Of a DNA stretch of 64,000 nt, positions 42,292-52,206 are shown in pieces; position 1 is the stretch's first letter; the number at the start of each line of letters is the position of its first letter. The stretch is taken from positions 578,437-642,436 of the forward strand of contig NZ_ML660019.1 in assembly GCF_007004645.1 (NCBI RefSeq). Reading direction: 5' to 3'. Below the pieces are notes generated by a model. That model did not search any database. It was not told where the DNA came from and saw nothing but the letters and a program-made list of their open reading frames with translations. This stretch comes from Aliiroseovarius halocynthiae (lineage in GTDB: Bacteria > Pseudomonadota > Alphaproteobacteria > Rhodobacterales > Rhodobacteraceae). Position numbers and translations under genes: made by a program.

Positions 42292-43146
42292 ATGGCGGAT
42301 CACGACATGATGAAACGCATTGCCGAGGCTTTGGAACGCATGTCACCCGCGCCGTTCGAAGCTCCGAATTTCGACAGCGCCAATGCCTTCGTCTGGCATG
42401 TTGCCCCGGATCGTCTGGAACCAGTGCAGAAGGTGTCGCGTGTTGCACTGGATCTGTTGGTCGGTGTGAGCCGTTCGCGTGACACTTTACTTGAAAATAC
42501 GCTGCAATTTGCGGACGGCCTGCCTGCCAACAACGCGCTTCTTTGGGGCGCGCGGGGTATGGGGAAATCATCCTTGGTTAAGGCCGTCCATGCCGAGGTT
42601 CTGAGCCGCGGAAAGCCGTTGAAAATCATCGAATTGCAACGGGAAGACTTGCCGTCTGTGTCGCGCCTTCTGAACCTTCTGCGCGGCTCCGCGCATCGTT
42701 TCTTGTTGTTTTGTGATGACCTGTCGTTCAGCCATGACGACCAGCACTATAAATCTTTGAAAGCGGTGCTGGATGGCGGGATCGAAGGCCGCCCGGACAA
42801 TGTGGTGTTCTATGCCACGTCGAACCGTCGCCACCTGATGCCGCGCGACATGATCGAGAACGAACGCCAATCCGCGATTAACCCCTCCGAGGCGGTCGAG
42901 GAAAAGGTATCGCTCTCTGATCGTTTCGGGTTGTGGCTGGGTTTCCACCCCTGCGATCAGGATGAATACCTGTCGATGATCCGGGGCTATTGCGAGGCAT
43001 ACGGCGTCGAGATCGACGACGATACGTTGTGGGCGGAAGCAATCGAGTGGCAGGCGACACGCGGCGCGCGTTCGGGGCGTGTGGCGTGGCAATACTTCAT
43101 CGATCTGGCGGGGCGCAAAGGCGTATCCTTGGATAATCCCGCGTAA
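42292..43146 (+). CDS. DUF815 family ATPase
   Basis: 284 residues from ATG 42292 (AAGGA 8 bases upstream; an ATG at 42286 is too close to it). P-loop LLWGARGMGKSSLVKAVHAE and Walker B FLLFCDDLSFSH identify an AAA+-type ATPase of the DUF815 family, with a sensor/arginine region YATSNRRHLMPRDM. These proteins occur in many bacteria; the role is unknown. A DUF2235 gene follows after 61 bases. Confidence 0.9.
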   Translation: MADHDMMKRIAEALERMSPAPFEAPNFDSANAFVWHVAPDRLEPVQKVSRVALDLLVGVSRSRDTLLENTLQFADGLPANNALLWGARGMGKSSLVKAVHAEVLSRGKPLKIIELQREDLPSVSRLLNLLRGSAHRFLLFCDDLSFSHDDQHYKSLKAVLDGGIEGRPDNVVFYATSNRRHLMPRDMIENERQSAINPSEAVEEKVSLSDRFGLWLGFHPCDQDEYLSMIRGYCEAYGVEIDDDTLWAEAIEWQATRGARSGRVAWQYFIDLAGRKGVSLDNPA

Positions 43147-43207
43147 GCAAAAGGTTTTTCAACCCTGTGTGGCATGCTAGGCTTCAGCGTCCAAACACGA
43201 GGCTGAC

Positions 43208-44353
43208 ATGAAACGCATTGCCATTTTCTGTGACGGAACGTGGAACCGATCTGACGCACAAATCCCCACCCATGTGTTGCGCATTGCGCAAGCCGTGCGT
43301 CCAACCGCGCGCGACGGCGTTACGCAGGTCGTGCACTATCTGCCGGGCGTGGGCAGCGGGCAGGGTGTGACCAAGCTGTCGCGTTTTCTGGATCGGGTGT
43401 TGGGGGGCGCACTGGGCTGGGGTTTGGATGACCGTATTCTGGAAGCCTACCGTGCGCTGTTGTTCACATATGAACCCGGCGACCAGATCTATATTTTCGG
43501 GTTTTCCCGTGGGGCTTATACCGCGCGATCCCTTGCGGGTATGATCCGCACGGCAGGTATATTGCCGTCAAACCGCACTGACCTGATCCCCGAAGCGATG
43601 CGCATGTATCGTACGCGCGATGGGCGCAGGTCGCATCCAGACAGTGACACAACCATGGCCGCGCGTCTGGCCATGTCGCCCAAGATCGCCACCAGCCCCA
43701 AAGACGCGGCATGGCGGAAGGATCAGGGCATCGACTGTCACCTTCTGGACATCACCTATGTCGGCGTCTGGGACACGGTAGGTGCACTGGGTGTTCCTGC
43801 CTTCCTCGGTCCTCTCGCCCGTTTTGTGAATGCACGCTATGCGTTCCACGACGCTGATCTGTCGCGCTCGGTCGGGGCAGCGCGCCACGCGGTGGCTATC
43901 GATGAGCGCCGCAAACACTTCCCGCCGGCGCTGTGGACCAACCTAGACACGCTGAACGGAGAGACCACGGACAGCAATTCACGCTATCAACAGCTTTGGT
44001 TTGCCGGAAATCATGGGATTGTCGGGGGCTCGGGCGCAGCCCCAGAACTGTCCGCCTTTCCGACGGCATGGATTGTGGCTGGGGCACAAGAGCGCGATCT
44101 TGAATTCGATCCGTTCCGGTTGCAACCGTTGTTGATGTCTGCAGATGTGAACGCCGATGACTGTGGCGCTGCGTTGCAACCGTCGTGGCGCAATCTGTGG
44201 GGGGCTTTGTTGTGTGATCGTGATCTTCTACGCGATCCAGACAGCCACGAGATTCCCGCCCGCCAAATCTCAGGCGCTGCAAAAGAAAGGGTGCGCCAGA
44301 CGTCTTATCGTCCGCGCACCCTTGATCCCGTTATCGAGGATCTTTTGAAATAG
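43208..44353 (+). CDS. DUF2235 alpha/beta-hydrolase-like protein
   Basis: 381 residues beginning MKRIAIFCDGTWNRSDAQIP, with the nucleophile elbow GFSRGAYTARSLAGMIR (Ser100), an LDITYVGVWDTVGALG motif and a WFAGNHGIVGG-type His motif. The DUF2235 fold is that of Tle1-type T6SS phospholipase effectors, but no type VI genes or VgrG are nearby and there is no signal peptide, so it may be a cytoplasmic lipase. It is convergent with serS. Confidence 0.88.
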   Translation: MKRIAIFCDGTWNRSDAQIPTHVLRIAQAVRPTARDGVTQVVHYLPGVGSGQGVTKLSRFLDRVLGGALGWGLDDRILEAYRALLFTYEPGDQIYIFGFSRGAYTARSLAGMIRTAGILPSNRTDLIPEAMRMYRTRDGRRSHPDSDTTMAARLAMSPKIATSPKDAAWRKDQGIDCHLLDITYVGVWDTVGALGVPAFLGPLARFVNARYAFHDADLSRSVGAARHAVAIDERRKHFPPALWTNLDTLNGETTDSNSRYQQLWFAGNHGIVGGSGAAPELSAFPTAWIVAGAQERDLEFDPFRLQPLLMSADVNADDCGAALQPSWRNLWGALLCDRDLLRDPDSHEIPARQISGAAKERVRQTSYRPRTLDPVIEDLLK

Positions 44354-44362
44354 ATCAGCGTC

Positions 44363-45655
44363 TTAAGCCAGCTGACCTTCCGCTGTGATCCGGGTCTTTC
44401 CGCCCAAATAGGGGTGTAGAACCTCGGGCAGGGTGACCGATCCGTCCTGTTCCTGACCGTTTTCCAGAACCGCGATCAGCGTGCGGCCAACGGCAAGGCC
44501 CGACCCGTTCAGCGTGTGCAGGAATACCGGTTTGCCGCCTTCAGCAGGCTTCATGCGTGCGTTCATGCGTCGCGCCTGAAAGTCCCCACATGTCGAGATC
44601 GAGCTGATCTCGCGATAGGTATTCTGTCCGGGCAGCCAGACTTCGATATCGTGGGTGCGGATCGCACCAAAGCCGATGTCGCCCGTGCACAGAACGACGG
44701 TGCGGTAGGGCAGGCCGAGACGTTCCAGAATATCCTCGGCACAGCGGGTCATGTGCTTGTGTTCGGCGTCAGATTCGTCGGGTTTGGTGATCGACACCAT
44801 TTCGACCTTCTCGAATTGGTGCTGACGCAGCATGCCTGCGGTGTCGCGCCCGGCTGATCCAGCCTCGGACCGGAAGCACTGCGTGTGGGCCACATAGCGG
44901 CGGGGCAAATAGCTTTCTTCGACCGTTGCGCCATTGACGATATTGGTCAGCGGAACTTCAGCAGTCGGCACCAGCCACCAGCCATTGGTGGTCTGATAGC
45001 TGTCTTCGCCAAATTTTGGCAACTGGCCCGTGCCATACATCATCTCTTCCTTGACCAGAACGGGTGTCCACGTTTCGGTCAGATCATTGTCATTGACGTG
45101 AACGTCCAGCATGAACTGCGCCAAAGCGCGGTGCAGACGCGCGACAGCGCCCGACAAAACCATGAAGCGCGAGCCAGACAGCTTTGCTGCGGTTTCGAAA
45201 TCCAGACCGTCCTGAACGGCGGGCAGCTCGTAATGTTCGATCGGCGTAAAGGCGAAATTGCGCGGGTTGCCCCAGCGGTTGATCTCGACGTTATCGTCTT
45301 CGTCTTCCCCATCCGGCACGTCATCGGCCACGATGTTGGGCAGGCCCATCAGCAGATCTGTCAGCTTTCCGTCCAGCTCTTTCGCTTGCTCGTTCAGGCT
45401 GGCGATCTCGGCCTTCTTTTCGCCGACAAGGGCGCGCAGACGTTCGAATTCCGCCTCGTCGCCTGATGCTTTCGCAGCACCAACCGATTTCGCGGCTTTA
45501 TTGGCCTCGGCTTGCGCAGTTTCGGCGGCCAGAATGGCGGCGCGGCGGTTTTCATCCAGCGACAAAACCTCGCCTGACAACGCCGAGAGGCCCCGACGGG
45601 CCATAGCCTTGTCGAATGCGTCAGGATTGTCGCGGATCAGGCGGATGTCATGCAT
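44363..45655 (-). CDS. serS: serine--tRNA ligase
   Basis: 430 residues from ATG 45655 (GAAGGA 7 bases upstream). It contains the N-terminal antiparallel coiled coil (about 30-105), class II motif 2 ([20 protein letters not shown]) and motif 3 ([17 protein letters not shown]). It charges tRNA-Ser and selenocysteine tRNA. Divergent from yajC. Confidence 0.97.
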   Translation of the reverse strand: MHDIRLIRDNPDAFDKAMARRGLSALSGEVLSLDENRRAAILAAETAQAEANKAAKSVGAAKASGDEAEFERLRALVGEKKAEIASLNEQAKELDGKLTDLLMGLPNIVADDVPDGEDEDDNVEINRWGNPRNFAFTPIEHYELPAVQDGLDFETAAKLSGSRFMVLSGAVARLHRALAQFMLDVHVNDNDLTETWTPVLVKEEMMYGTGQLPKFGEDSYQTTNGWWLVPTAEVPLTNIVNGATVEESYLPRRYVAHTQCFRSEAGSAGRDTAGMLRQHQFEKVEMVSITKPDESDAEHKHMTRCAEDILERLGLPYRTVVLCTGDIGFGAIRTHDIEVWLPGQNTYREISSISTCGDFQARRMNARMKPAEGGKPVFLHTLNGSGLAVGRTLIAVLENGQEQDGSVTLPEVLHPYLGGKTRITAEGQLA

Positions 45656-45820
45656 GGATCTTTCCTTCAATTATACCTGATGCGCATATGCCAGAACGGC
45701 GTGCCGGGGGGAAGAGAAAACCACCCCCCTGCTTGCTGGACAACCCATAGGCCCCCATATAGGGTGCGCCGGACATTTGGGCTGGCACAGGGACTAGCTC
45801 ACGAAGAAAGGGACAAAACG

Positions 45821-46150
45821 ATGTTTGTAACTCCTGCATTTGCACAAGCCGCGGGCGCGCCTGCGGGCGGAATTCTGAACGGGATGCTGGTTCCCATGGT
45901 GCTGGTTTTCGCCATCATGTATTTCTTCATGATCCGCCCTCAGCAAAAGAAGATGAAAGAGCATCAGGCGATGCTGGGCGCGCTGCGCAAGGGCGATCAG
46001 GTCGTCACGCAGGGCGGTGTGATTGGCAAAGTCACAAAGGTCAAAGACGACACCGAAGTTGAAGTCGAAATCGCAAGTGGCGTGAAGGTACGCGTTGTGC
46101 GTTCAACCATCGTGAACGTCATGGGTAAGACCGAGCCGGTCGAAAATTGA
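45821..46150 (+). CDS. yajC: preprotein translocase subunit YajC
   Basis: 109 residues from ATG 45821 (AAAGGGA upstream). One membrane helix (GMLVPMVLVFAIMYFFMIRP) followed by the YajC signature QQKKMKEHQAMLGALRKGDQ VVTQGG. It is an accessory of the Sec machinery, cotranscribed with secDF 55 bases downstream. Confidence 0.96.
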   Translation: MFVTPAFAQAAGAPAGGILNGMLVPMVLVFAIMYFFMIRPQQKKMKEHQAMLGALRKGDQVVTQGGVIGKVTKVKDDTEVEVEIASGVKVRVVRSTIVNVMGKTEPVEN

Positions 46151-46205
46151 TCTGCGGCGTATGCCGTGTAAAACACTGATATAAAAACGCTATAAGGCAG
46201 AGCAC

Positions 46206-48836
46206 ATGCTTCAAATCGCGACTTGGAAACGTCTTGTGATCTGGGGGCTTGTGCTCCTTGGCTTGTATTTCGCGTCCCCGAATGGATTTTATGACCGTGT
46301 CGAGACGCATAATGATGCGGTGGCCACGATCGAAACCACGGGCACCACACCCGAGCTGGAAGCTGATCGTTCTGCGTGGCCCGATTGGGCACCAAATGCG
46401 CTGGTCAATCTAGGTCTGGACCTTCGTGGCGGCGCGCATCTTCTTGCCGAAGTTCAAGTCGAAGATGTCTATGAAGCACGGATGGATGGCTATTGGCCGG
46501 AAATCCGGAATGCTTTGCGGGACGAACGTGCCACCATTGGGACGATCCGCCGCCAAGACAGCTCACCGTCTGAACTGCGTGTGAAAATCTCGAAGCCCGA
46601 GGCATTGCCGCAGGCGATCGAACTGGTGCGCGGTCTGGCGCAGCCGGTGGTCAGTCTGTCGGGTGTCGGATCCACAGATATCGAGGTGAACGCCGGTCGC
46701 GAGGGCGAGTTCGTCGTTACCCTGTCTGAAGCTGAACGCGTCGCAACGGATGATCGTACCATCCAGCAATCGCTTGAAATCATTCGCCGCCGCGTGGACG
46801 AGGTCGGCACCCGCGAACCCACCATTCAGCGTCAGGGGACAGACCGCATTCTGATTCAGGTGCCGGGTATTGGGTCCGCTTCCGAGCTGAAAGAGATCAT
46901 TGGTAAAACGGCCAAGTTGACGTTCAACCCGGTTGTAAGCCGCACGACAGATGCGGCAACCACACCTGGTCCGCGCAATGTTCTGTATCCGTCAATTGAC
47001 GAAGAAGGCGTTTTCTATGTGCTGGAGCAGACTCCGGTCGTGACAGGCGAACAACTGAACGACGCCCAACCTGCGTTTGACCAAAACGGCCAGCCCGCTG
47101 TGAACTTCCGGTTCAACGTCTCGGGCGCCCGTCTGTTCTGCGACTATACCGGCGCCAATGTTGGTGCGCCGTTTGCGATTGTTCTGGATGAAGAGGTCAT
47201 CTCGGCCCCGCGGATCAACGAGCAGATCTGTGGCGGCTCCGGCATCATCACCGGAAATTTCTCGATCGAGGAATCGACCAATCTTGCGGTGCTTCTGCGC
47301 GCCGGTGCTCTGCCTGCAGAACTGACTTATGTCGAAGAGCGCACCATCGGCCCGGAACTGGGTCAGGACAGCATTGATGCAGGCAAAATCGCGTCGATTG
47401 TTGCCTTCGCGGCGGTTCTGATCTTCATGGTCGCCTCTTATGGCTGGTTCGGTGTGATCGCCAATATCGCGTTGATCCTGAACGTCGGCATGATCTTCGG
47501 CCTTCTGTCGATGATCGGGGCGACGCTGACCCTGCCGGGTATTGCCGGTATCGTTCTGACCATCGGTATGGCTGTGGATGCCAACGTGCTGGTCTTTGAG
47601 CGGATCCGGGAAGAGCTTAAGGCGGGCAGGGGGCCAGCGCGTGCCATCGAACTTGGCTATGAAAAAGCGCTATCGGCCATTCTGGACGCCAACATCACCA
47701 CCTTTATTACTGCGGTTATCCTGTTTGTCATGGGGTCGGGCCCGGTACGCGGCTTCTCGGTCACGCTGGGGCTGGGGATCATCACCTCGGTCTTCACCGC
47801 GATATTCCTGACACGTCTGATGGTTGTCATGTGGTTCGAACGCAAACGTCCGCGTAACTTCCAGATCAAAGGCATTCGCCTTGCTCCGCAAGGTCGCGTT
47901 TTTGACTTCTTCAAACGGACCATCGTGTCGCTGGGCGCATCCGGCGCGGCGATGGTTGCATCCATCATGTTGTTCTTGGTTATCGGCCTGAACTTTGGCA
48001 TCGACTTCCGGGGCGGCACCACAATTCGCACGGAAAGCACATTGGCTGTTGATGTGGGAAGCTACCGCGAGGCCCTGACGCCGCTTGCCCTTGGTGACAT
48101 CTCGATTGTTCAGGTGAACGACGTGAACTTCCGCGCCGATCAGCACGTCAGCCAAATCCGCATCGAAGCCCAAGAAGGGCAAGAGGCAATCACGCCAGAA
48201 ACCATGGTTCTGATTGAACAGGCCTTGGCCGAGGTTGATCCCGCCATCACCTTCCCAAGTGTCGAAAGTGTTGGTCCGAAGGTCTCGGGCGAATTGGTGA
48301 CGACGGCTGTTCTTGCCGTTGTGGCCGCGATTGCTGCCGTTCTGGTCTATATCTGGCTTCGGTTTGAATGGCAGTTCAGCTTGGGCGCGGTGGCCGCACT
48401 TGTGCATGACGTGGTGCTGACCATCGGGATTTTCAGCCTGTTGGGCATCAAGTTCGACCTGGCCATCATCGCGGCCCTTCTGACCATCGTGGGCTATTCG
48501 TTGAACGACACTGTGGTTGTCTTCGACCGGGTACGCGAAAACCTGCGCCGCTATAAGAAGATGGACCTGAAAGAGGTTTTGAACCTGTCGATCAACGAAA
48601 CGCTGGCTCGGACCATGATGACCTCGGTCACCACGCTTCTGGCGCTGATCGCACTCTATGTGCTGGGTGGCGACGTGATCCGCGGCTTTGTCTTCGCGAT
48701 GATCTGGGGCGTGGTCGTCGGGACCTATTCGTCGATCTTCGTGGCCTCGGCCATCCTGCTGCGCCTTGGCGTCAAGCGGGATTGGTCCAAGCCCGATGCC
48801 ACCGCCGGCAACCAGTTTGCCAACGTGGATGCCTGA
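46206..48836 (+). CDS. secDF: protein translocase subunit SecDF (fused)
   Basis: 876 residues joining SecD and SecF in one polypeptide with no internal stop; the SecD-type part ends near residue 555 and SecF-like sequence resumes at about residue 562 (RVFDFFKRTIVS). SecD hallmarks are LGLDLRGGAHLLAEV, TIGPELGQDSIDAGK and the GMAVDANVLVFERIREEL motif; SecF hallmarks are IGLNFGIDFRGGTTIR and GYSLNDTVVVFDRVREN. The pair uses the proton gradient to pull proteins through SecYEG. Confidence 0.95.
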   Translation: MLQIATWKRLVIWGLVLLGLYFASPNGFYDRVETHNDAVATIETTGTTPELEADRSAWPDWAPNALVNLGLDLRGGAHLLAEVQVEDVYEARMDGYWPEIRNALRDERATIGTIRRQDSSPSELRVKISKPEALPQAIELVRGLAQPVVSLSGVGSTDIEVNAGREGEFVVTLSEAERVATDDRTIQQSLEIIRRRVDEVGTREPTIQRQGTDRILIQVPGIGSASELKEIIGKTAKLTFNPVVSRTTDAATTPGPRNVLYPSIDEEGVFYVLEQTPVVTGEQLNDAQPAFDQNGQPAVNFRFNVSGARLFCDYTGANVGAPFAIVLDEEVISAPRINEQICGGSGIITGNFSIEESTNLAVLLRAGALPAELTYVEERTIGPELGQDSIDAGKIASIVAFAAVLIFMVASYGWFGVIANIALILNVGMIFGLLSMIGATLTLPGIAGIVLTIGMAVDANVLVFERIREELKAGRGPARAIELGYEKALSAILDANITTFITAVILFVMGSGPVRGFSVTLGLGIITSVFTAIFLTRLMVVMWFERKRPRNFQIKGIRLAPQGRVFDFFKRTIVSLGASGAAMVASIMLFLVIGLNFGIDFRGGTTIRTESTLAVDVGSYREALTPLALGDISIVQVNDVNFRADQHVSQIRIEAQEGQEAITPETMVLIEQALAEVDPAITFPSVESVGPKVSGELVTTAVLAVVAAIAAVLVYIWLRFEWQFSLGAVAALVHDVVLTIGIFSLLGIKFDLAIIAALLTIVGYSLNDTVVVFDRVRENLRRYKKMDLKEVLNLSINETLARTMMTSVTTLLALIALYVLGGDVIRGFVFAMIWGVVVGTYSSIFVASAILLRLGVKRDWSKPDATAGNQFANVDA

Positions 48837-49584
48837 TCTTCTGACCCAAGCCTTGGCCTTGCCGGGGCTTGGGTGGATTCTGGCAGCTGCTTTTACGGCA
48901 GGATTGGTGCGTGGTTTTGCGGGATTTGGCACAGCACTGATATTTCTGCCGATCACGTCGCAAGTGGTCGAGCCGGTTCTGGCAATCGCAATTCTTATCG
49001 TGATGGATCTGGCAGGTCCTGCACCAGCCATTCCGCGTGCTCTGAAAGATGGACATCCAAAAGATCTGGCGCGACTTGTGATCGGCATGGCAATAGCATT
49101 GCCATTGGGACTCGCTGCGCTTTTTGTGGTCGAGCCCACGCTGTTCAAGCTCGTTGTGTCGGTTGTGAGCCTTGCCATGTTGGTGGTTCTTATGAGCGGT
49201 TGGCGATATCATGGCTCCGTGACACCGCGAACAGTCTGGGCGACGGGCAGCGTGGCAGGTCTTTTGGGCGGGGCTGCGGGCATACCCGGGCCTCCGGTCA
49301 TCTTGCTGTACATGGCGTCGCCGCATAGCCCGCGCGTGATCCGAGCCAACACAACCGCATTCTTGTTCTTTTTTGATCTGATCATGCTGGCGGCTTTCTT
49401 GATTACGGGCCAGCTTCTGGGGCTTCCGTTGGTGCTTGGGTTATTAACGATGGTACCAAGCATCTTGGGGAACTGGATTGGTGGCTGGATTTTCAATCCG
49501 GAATACGAACGCCTTTATCGCCGCGTGGCCTATGCAATTATTGCTGGGTCGGCCCTGTCGGGGCTATATGCAGTCTCAGGTTAA
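48829..49584 (+). CDS. TSUP (TauE/SafE) family membrane transporter
   Basis: 251 residues from ATG 48829, overlapping the secDF stop by 8 bases. About eight helices with duplicated TSUP signatures: AAAFTAGLVRGFAGFGTALI and TGSVAGLLGGAAGIPGPPVI. Family members move sulfite, sulfoacetate or similar anions. A longer upstream frame lies inside secDF and is not used. Confidence 0.88.
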   Translation: MPDLLTQALALPGLGWILAAAFTAGLVRGFAGFGTALIFLPITSQVVEPVLAIAILIVMDLAGPAPAIPRALKDGHPKDLARLVIGMAIALPLGLAALFVVEPTLFKLVVSVVSLAMLVVLMSGWRYHGSVTPRTVWATGSVAGLLGGAAGIPGPPVILLYMASPHSPRVIRANTTAFLFFFDLIMLAAFLITGQLLGLPLVLGLLTMVPSILGNWIGGWIFNPEYERLYRRVAYAIIAGSALSGLYAVSG

Positions 49585-49594
49585 GGAGATCCCA

Positions 49595-49948
49595 ATGCAG
49601 TTTCACGAAGTCCGATATGACAGCGCGCAACCGGTGGACAGCTATGGCCCGGGCTTTTTCCGCGTGGCGGGCGAGGTGATTGAAGGCCCGGTTCTTGTCA
49701 CGGCCGAGACTGCGACCGGTTGGGGTGGGCTTGATGACATCGCAGCACTAACCGCGTTGAAAGGTCAGATCGACGTCTTGTTTTTGGGTATGGGGACCGA
49801 AATCGCGCACCCGCCGGCGCCGCTGCGTGAGGCGTTGGAAGAAGCCGGGATCGGGATCGAGATGATGGGATCCGCACAGGCCTGCCGCACCTATAACGTG
49901 TTGATCGCCGAAGGCCGCCGCATTGCGCTGGCCGCCCTTCCAGTCTAA
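49595..49948 (+). CDS. Mth938-like / NDUFAF3 domain protein
   Basis: 117 residues from ATG 49595, with AAGGAG 6 bases upstream. Motifs: SYGPGFFRVAGEVIEGPVLV and ALKGQIDVLFLGMGTEIAHP, then MMGSAQACRTYNVLIAEGRR. The DUF498 family includes mitochondrial complex I assembly factor NDUFAF3; bacterial roles are not settled. ccmA follows after 9 bases. Confidence 0.9.
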   Translation: MQFHEVRYDSAQPVDSYGPGFFRVAGEVIEGPVLVTAETATGWGGLDDIAALTALKGQIDVLFLGMGTEIAHPPAPLREALEEAGIGIEMMGSAQACRTYNVLIAEGRRIALAALPV

Positions 49949-49957
49949 GGCTTTTCT

Positions 49958-50599
49958 ATGGAACTTCGGGTCGAAAATCTGACCGTGGCACGTGGTGGCG
50001 TGCCGGTGCTGGAGGGGCTGGCTTTCACCCTGTCCCCCGGTCAGGTTTTGATCCTGTGCGGCCCGAATGGATCGGGAAAAACCACGCTGTTGCGGACCCT
50101 TGCAGGATTGCAGCCCCCTTTGGTGGGCAGCGTGTCTGCAGATCCCGAGCAAATCACCTATGGCGCGCATGCGGATGGGTTAAAAGCCACACTCAGCGTT
50201 GAAGAGAACCTGCGCTTCTGGGCATCGGTACATGGGCTGTCGGATATCGCGCCTGCCGTGGATGGATTCAATTTGCGGGGGCTGCTGGAACGCCCTTCTG
50301 CCAACCTGTCAGCGGGGCAAAAACGTCGCCTGGGGTTGGCGCGTCTACTGGTTACTGGCCGGCCGATCTGGCTTCTTGACGAGCCTACTGTGTCGTTGGA
50401 CGCGGCATCGGTCACGTTGTTCGCCGATGCAGTACGTTCACATGTAGCTGGTGGAGGCTCAGCCCTGATTGCCACCCATATCGACTTGGGCTTGCAGGCC
50501 GAAACCTTGGACGTTGGACCCTTCAAAGCGAATGCGAACCGTCCGCGCAGCGACGACCAACGCGACGCCTATGCCGATTTCGACGAGGCATTCTTATGA
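49958..50599 (+). CDS. ccmA: heme exporter ATPase CcmA
   Basis: 213 residues, ATP-binding subunit of the cytochrome c biogenesis ABC complex. Walker [19 protein letters not shown], signature [16 protein letters not shown], Walker [13 protein letters not shown]. It drives release of holo-CcmE from CcmC in system I cytochrome c maturation. Overlaps ccmB by 4 bases. Confidence 0.95.
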   Translation: MELRVENLTVARGGVPVLEGLAFTLSPGQVLILCGPNGSGKTTLLRTLAGLQPPLVGSVSADPEQITYGAHADGLKATLSVEENLRFWASVHGLSDIAPAVDGFNLRGLLERPSANLSAGQKRRLGLARLLVTGRPIWLLDEPTVSLDAASVTLFADAVRSHVAGGGSALIATHIDLGLQAETLDVGPFKANANRPRSDDQRDAYADFDEAFL

Positions 50600-51252
50600 T
50601 CGCTTTGCTGGTTCGGGATCTCAGGCTTGCCATGCGGGCAGGGGGCGGCTTCGGGTTGGGGCTTGCGTTCTTCCTGATTGTCTCGACCCTTGTGCCCTTT
50701 GGCGTGGGGCCGGAAGCCAAAATACTGTCACGCATCGCGCCGGGCATCCTGTGGGTAGGCGCACTTTTGGCCTGCCTGCTGTCTCTGGATCGTATCTTTC
50801 AGTTGGATTTCGAGGACGGATCGCTAGATCTTCTGGCCACCGCGCCCATCCCGATGGAAGGCATTGTCACCGTCAAAGCACTGGCACATTGGTTGGTGAC
50901 GGGATTGCCGCTGACGCTGGCGGCCCCCCTGCTTGGGATGCTGATGAATTTGGAACGCCCCGGACATTTCTGGATCTTCCTGACGCTTCTGATCGGCACG
51001 CCAGCCTTGTCGATGATCGGCGCGTTTGGGGCAGCATTGACCGTCGGTCTGAAACGCGGCGGATTGCTTTTGTCGCTACTTGTCCTTCCGCTCTACATCC
51101 CCACACTGATATTCGGTGCCGAAGCCGCCACGCGGGGAACCGCTGGTCTGCCTGCGTCGACACCACTGTTGATGATGGCGGGAATCACCGCCGGATCCAT
51201 TGCCCTGCTACCATTTGCCGCCGCCGCTGCCTTGCGTGTGAACCTGAGATAA
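50596..51252 (+). CDS. ccmB: heme exporter membrane protein CcmB
   Basis: 218 residues with six membrane helices; hallmark segments are [20 protein letters not shown] and [18 protein letters not shown]. It forms the CcmABCD complex with CcmA and CcmC. ccmC begins 71 bases later. Confidence 0.95.
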   Translation: MIALLVRDLRLAMRAGGGFGLGLAFFLIVSTLVPFGVGPEAKILSRIAPGILWVGALLACLLSLDRIFQLDFEDGSLDLLATAPIPMEGIVTVKALAHWLVTGLPLTLAAPLLGMLMNLERPGHFWIFLTLLIGTPALSMIGAFGAALTVGLKRGGLLLSLLVLPLYIPTLIFGAEAATRGTAGLPASTPLLMMAGITAGSIALLPFAAAAALRVNLR

Positions 51253-51323
51253 GTCAAACCAATCCTAGGCACATGCTCTATGCTGCCCGCGCCACCGTCT
51301 GAAGGAAGCCACAGAGGAAACAT

Positions 51324-52058
51324 ATGTCACTTTGGGAATTCGCAAACCCGGTCAAGTTCATGGCACTCAGCGGCAAGGTCCTGCCTTGGGTGATCGGACT
51401 GTGTACCGTGACCCTGATTCCGGGTCTGATCTGGGGCTTCTTCTTCACACCCGAGGCATCTAATTTCGGCAATTCGGTTAAGATCATATATATCCATGTG
51501 CCGAGTGCCATGATGGCGATCAATATCTGGGTGATGATGCTTGTGACGTCACTGATCTGGGTCGTGCGCCGTCACCATGTCTCTGTTCGGGCAGCCAAGG
51601 CCGCTGCGTTGATTGGCGTCACCATGACGGTGATCGCACTGATCACTGGCGCAATCTGGGGCCAGCCCATGTGGGGTACCTATTGGGCTTGGGATCCGCG
51701 CTTGACCAGCTTCCTGATTCTGTTTCTGTTCTATCTTGGGTACATGGCGCTTTGGGCTGCGATTGATAATCCAGATACGGCAGCAGATCTGACGTCTGTC
51801 CTGTGCATCGTCGGATCCGTCTTTGCCGTACTTAGCCGCTATGCGGTGAATTTCTGGAATCAGGGCCTACATCAGGGCGCGTCTCTGTCGCTGGACAAGG
51901 AAGAGCACGTGTCTGACGTCTATTTTCAGCCCCTGCTTCTGTGCCTTGCAGGGTTCACACTGCTTTTTGTAGCCCTGCTTTTGGTCCGAACTCGGACGGA
52001 ACTGCGCTTGGTGCGCCTGCACCGTTTGGAAGTCCGCGAAAGGATGAAAGATGCTTGA
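51324..52058 (+). CDS. ccmC: heme exporter membrane protein CcmC
   Basis: 244 residues with the tryptophan-rich WWD domain WGQPMWGTYWAWDPRLTSF and flanking periplasmic His (IHVPSAMMA; a second near RYAVNFWNQGLHQG), which bind heme for transfer to CcmE. GAGGAAAC precedes the ATG. Overlaps ccmD by 8 bases. Confidence 0.96.
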   Translation: MSLWEFANPVKFMALSGKVLPWVIGLCTVTLIPGLIWGFFFTPEASNFGNSVKIIYIHVPSAMMAINIWVMMLVTSLIWVVRRHHVSVRAAKAAALIGVTMTVIALITGAIWGQPMWGTYWAWDPRLTSFLILFLFYLGYMALWAAIDNPDTAADLTSVLCIVGSVFAVLSRYAVNFWNQGLHQGASLSLDKEEHVSDVYFQPLLLCLAGFTLLFVALLLVRTRTELRLVRLHRLEVRERMKDA

Positions 52059-52206
52059 GCTGGGAAAATATACCGACGCCATTCTGTCGTCCTGGACTAT
52101 CACTCTCGGGCTTTTGATCGCGCTTATCCTTGTGACTTGGCGCCGTTCGGTCCAAGTGAAACAAAGACTTGATGCGGCCGAAGAAAGGGCAAAGCAGAAT
52201 GACTGA
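52051..52206 (+). CDS. ccmD: heme exporter small subunit CcmD
   Basis: A 51-residue ORF (MLELGKYTDAILSSWTITLG, then LLIALILVTWRRSVQVKQRL) with one membrane helix followed by a basic, charged tail, the usual CcmD plan. It overlaps ccmC by 8 and ccmG by 8 bases. CcmD holds CcmE to the complex. Confidence 0.9.
   Translation: MLELGKYTDAILSSWTITLGLLIALILVTWRRSVQVKQRLDAAEERAKQND

Noticed and set aside
47670-49178. 502-codon minus-strand frame
   Set aside because: Lies opposite secDF and the TSUP gene, both with strong family motifs; no ribosome site or recognisable protein.
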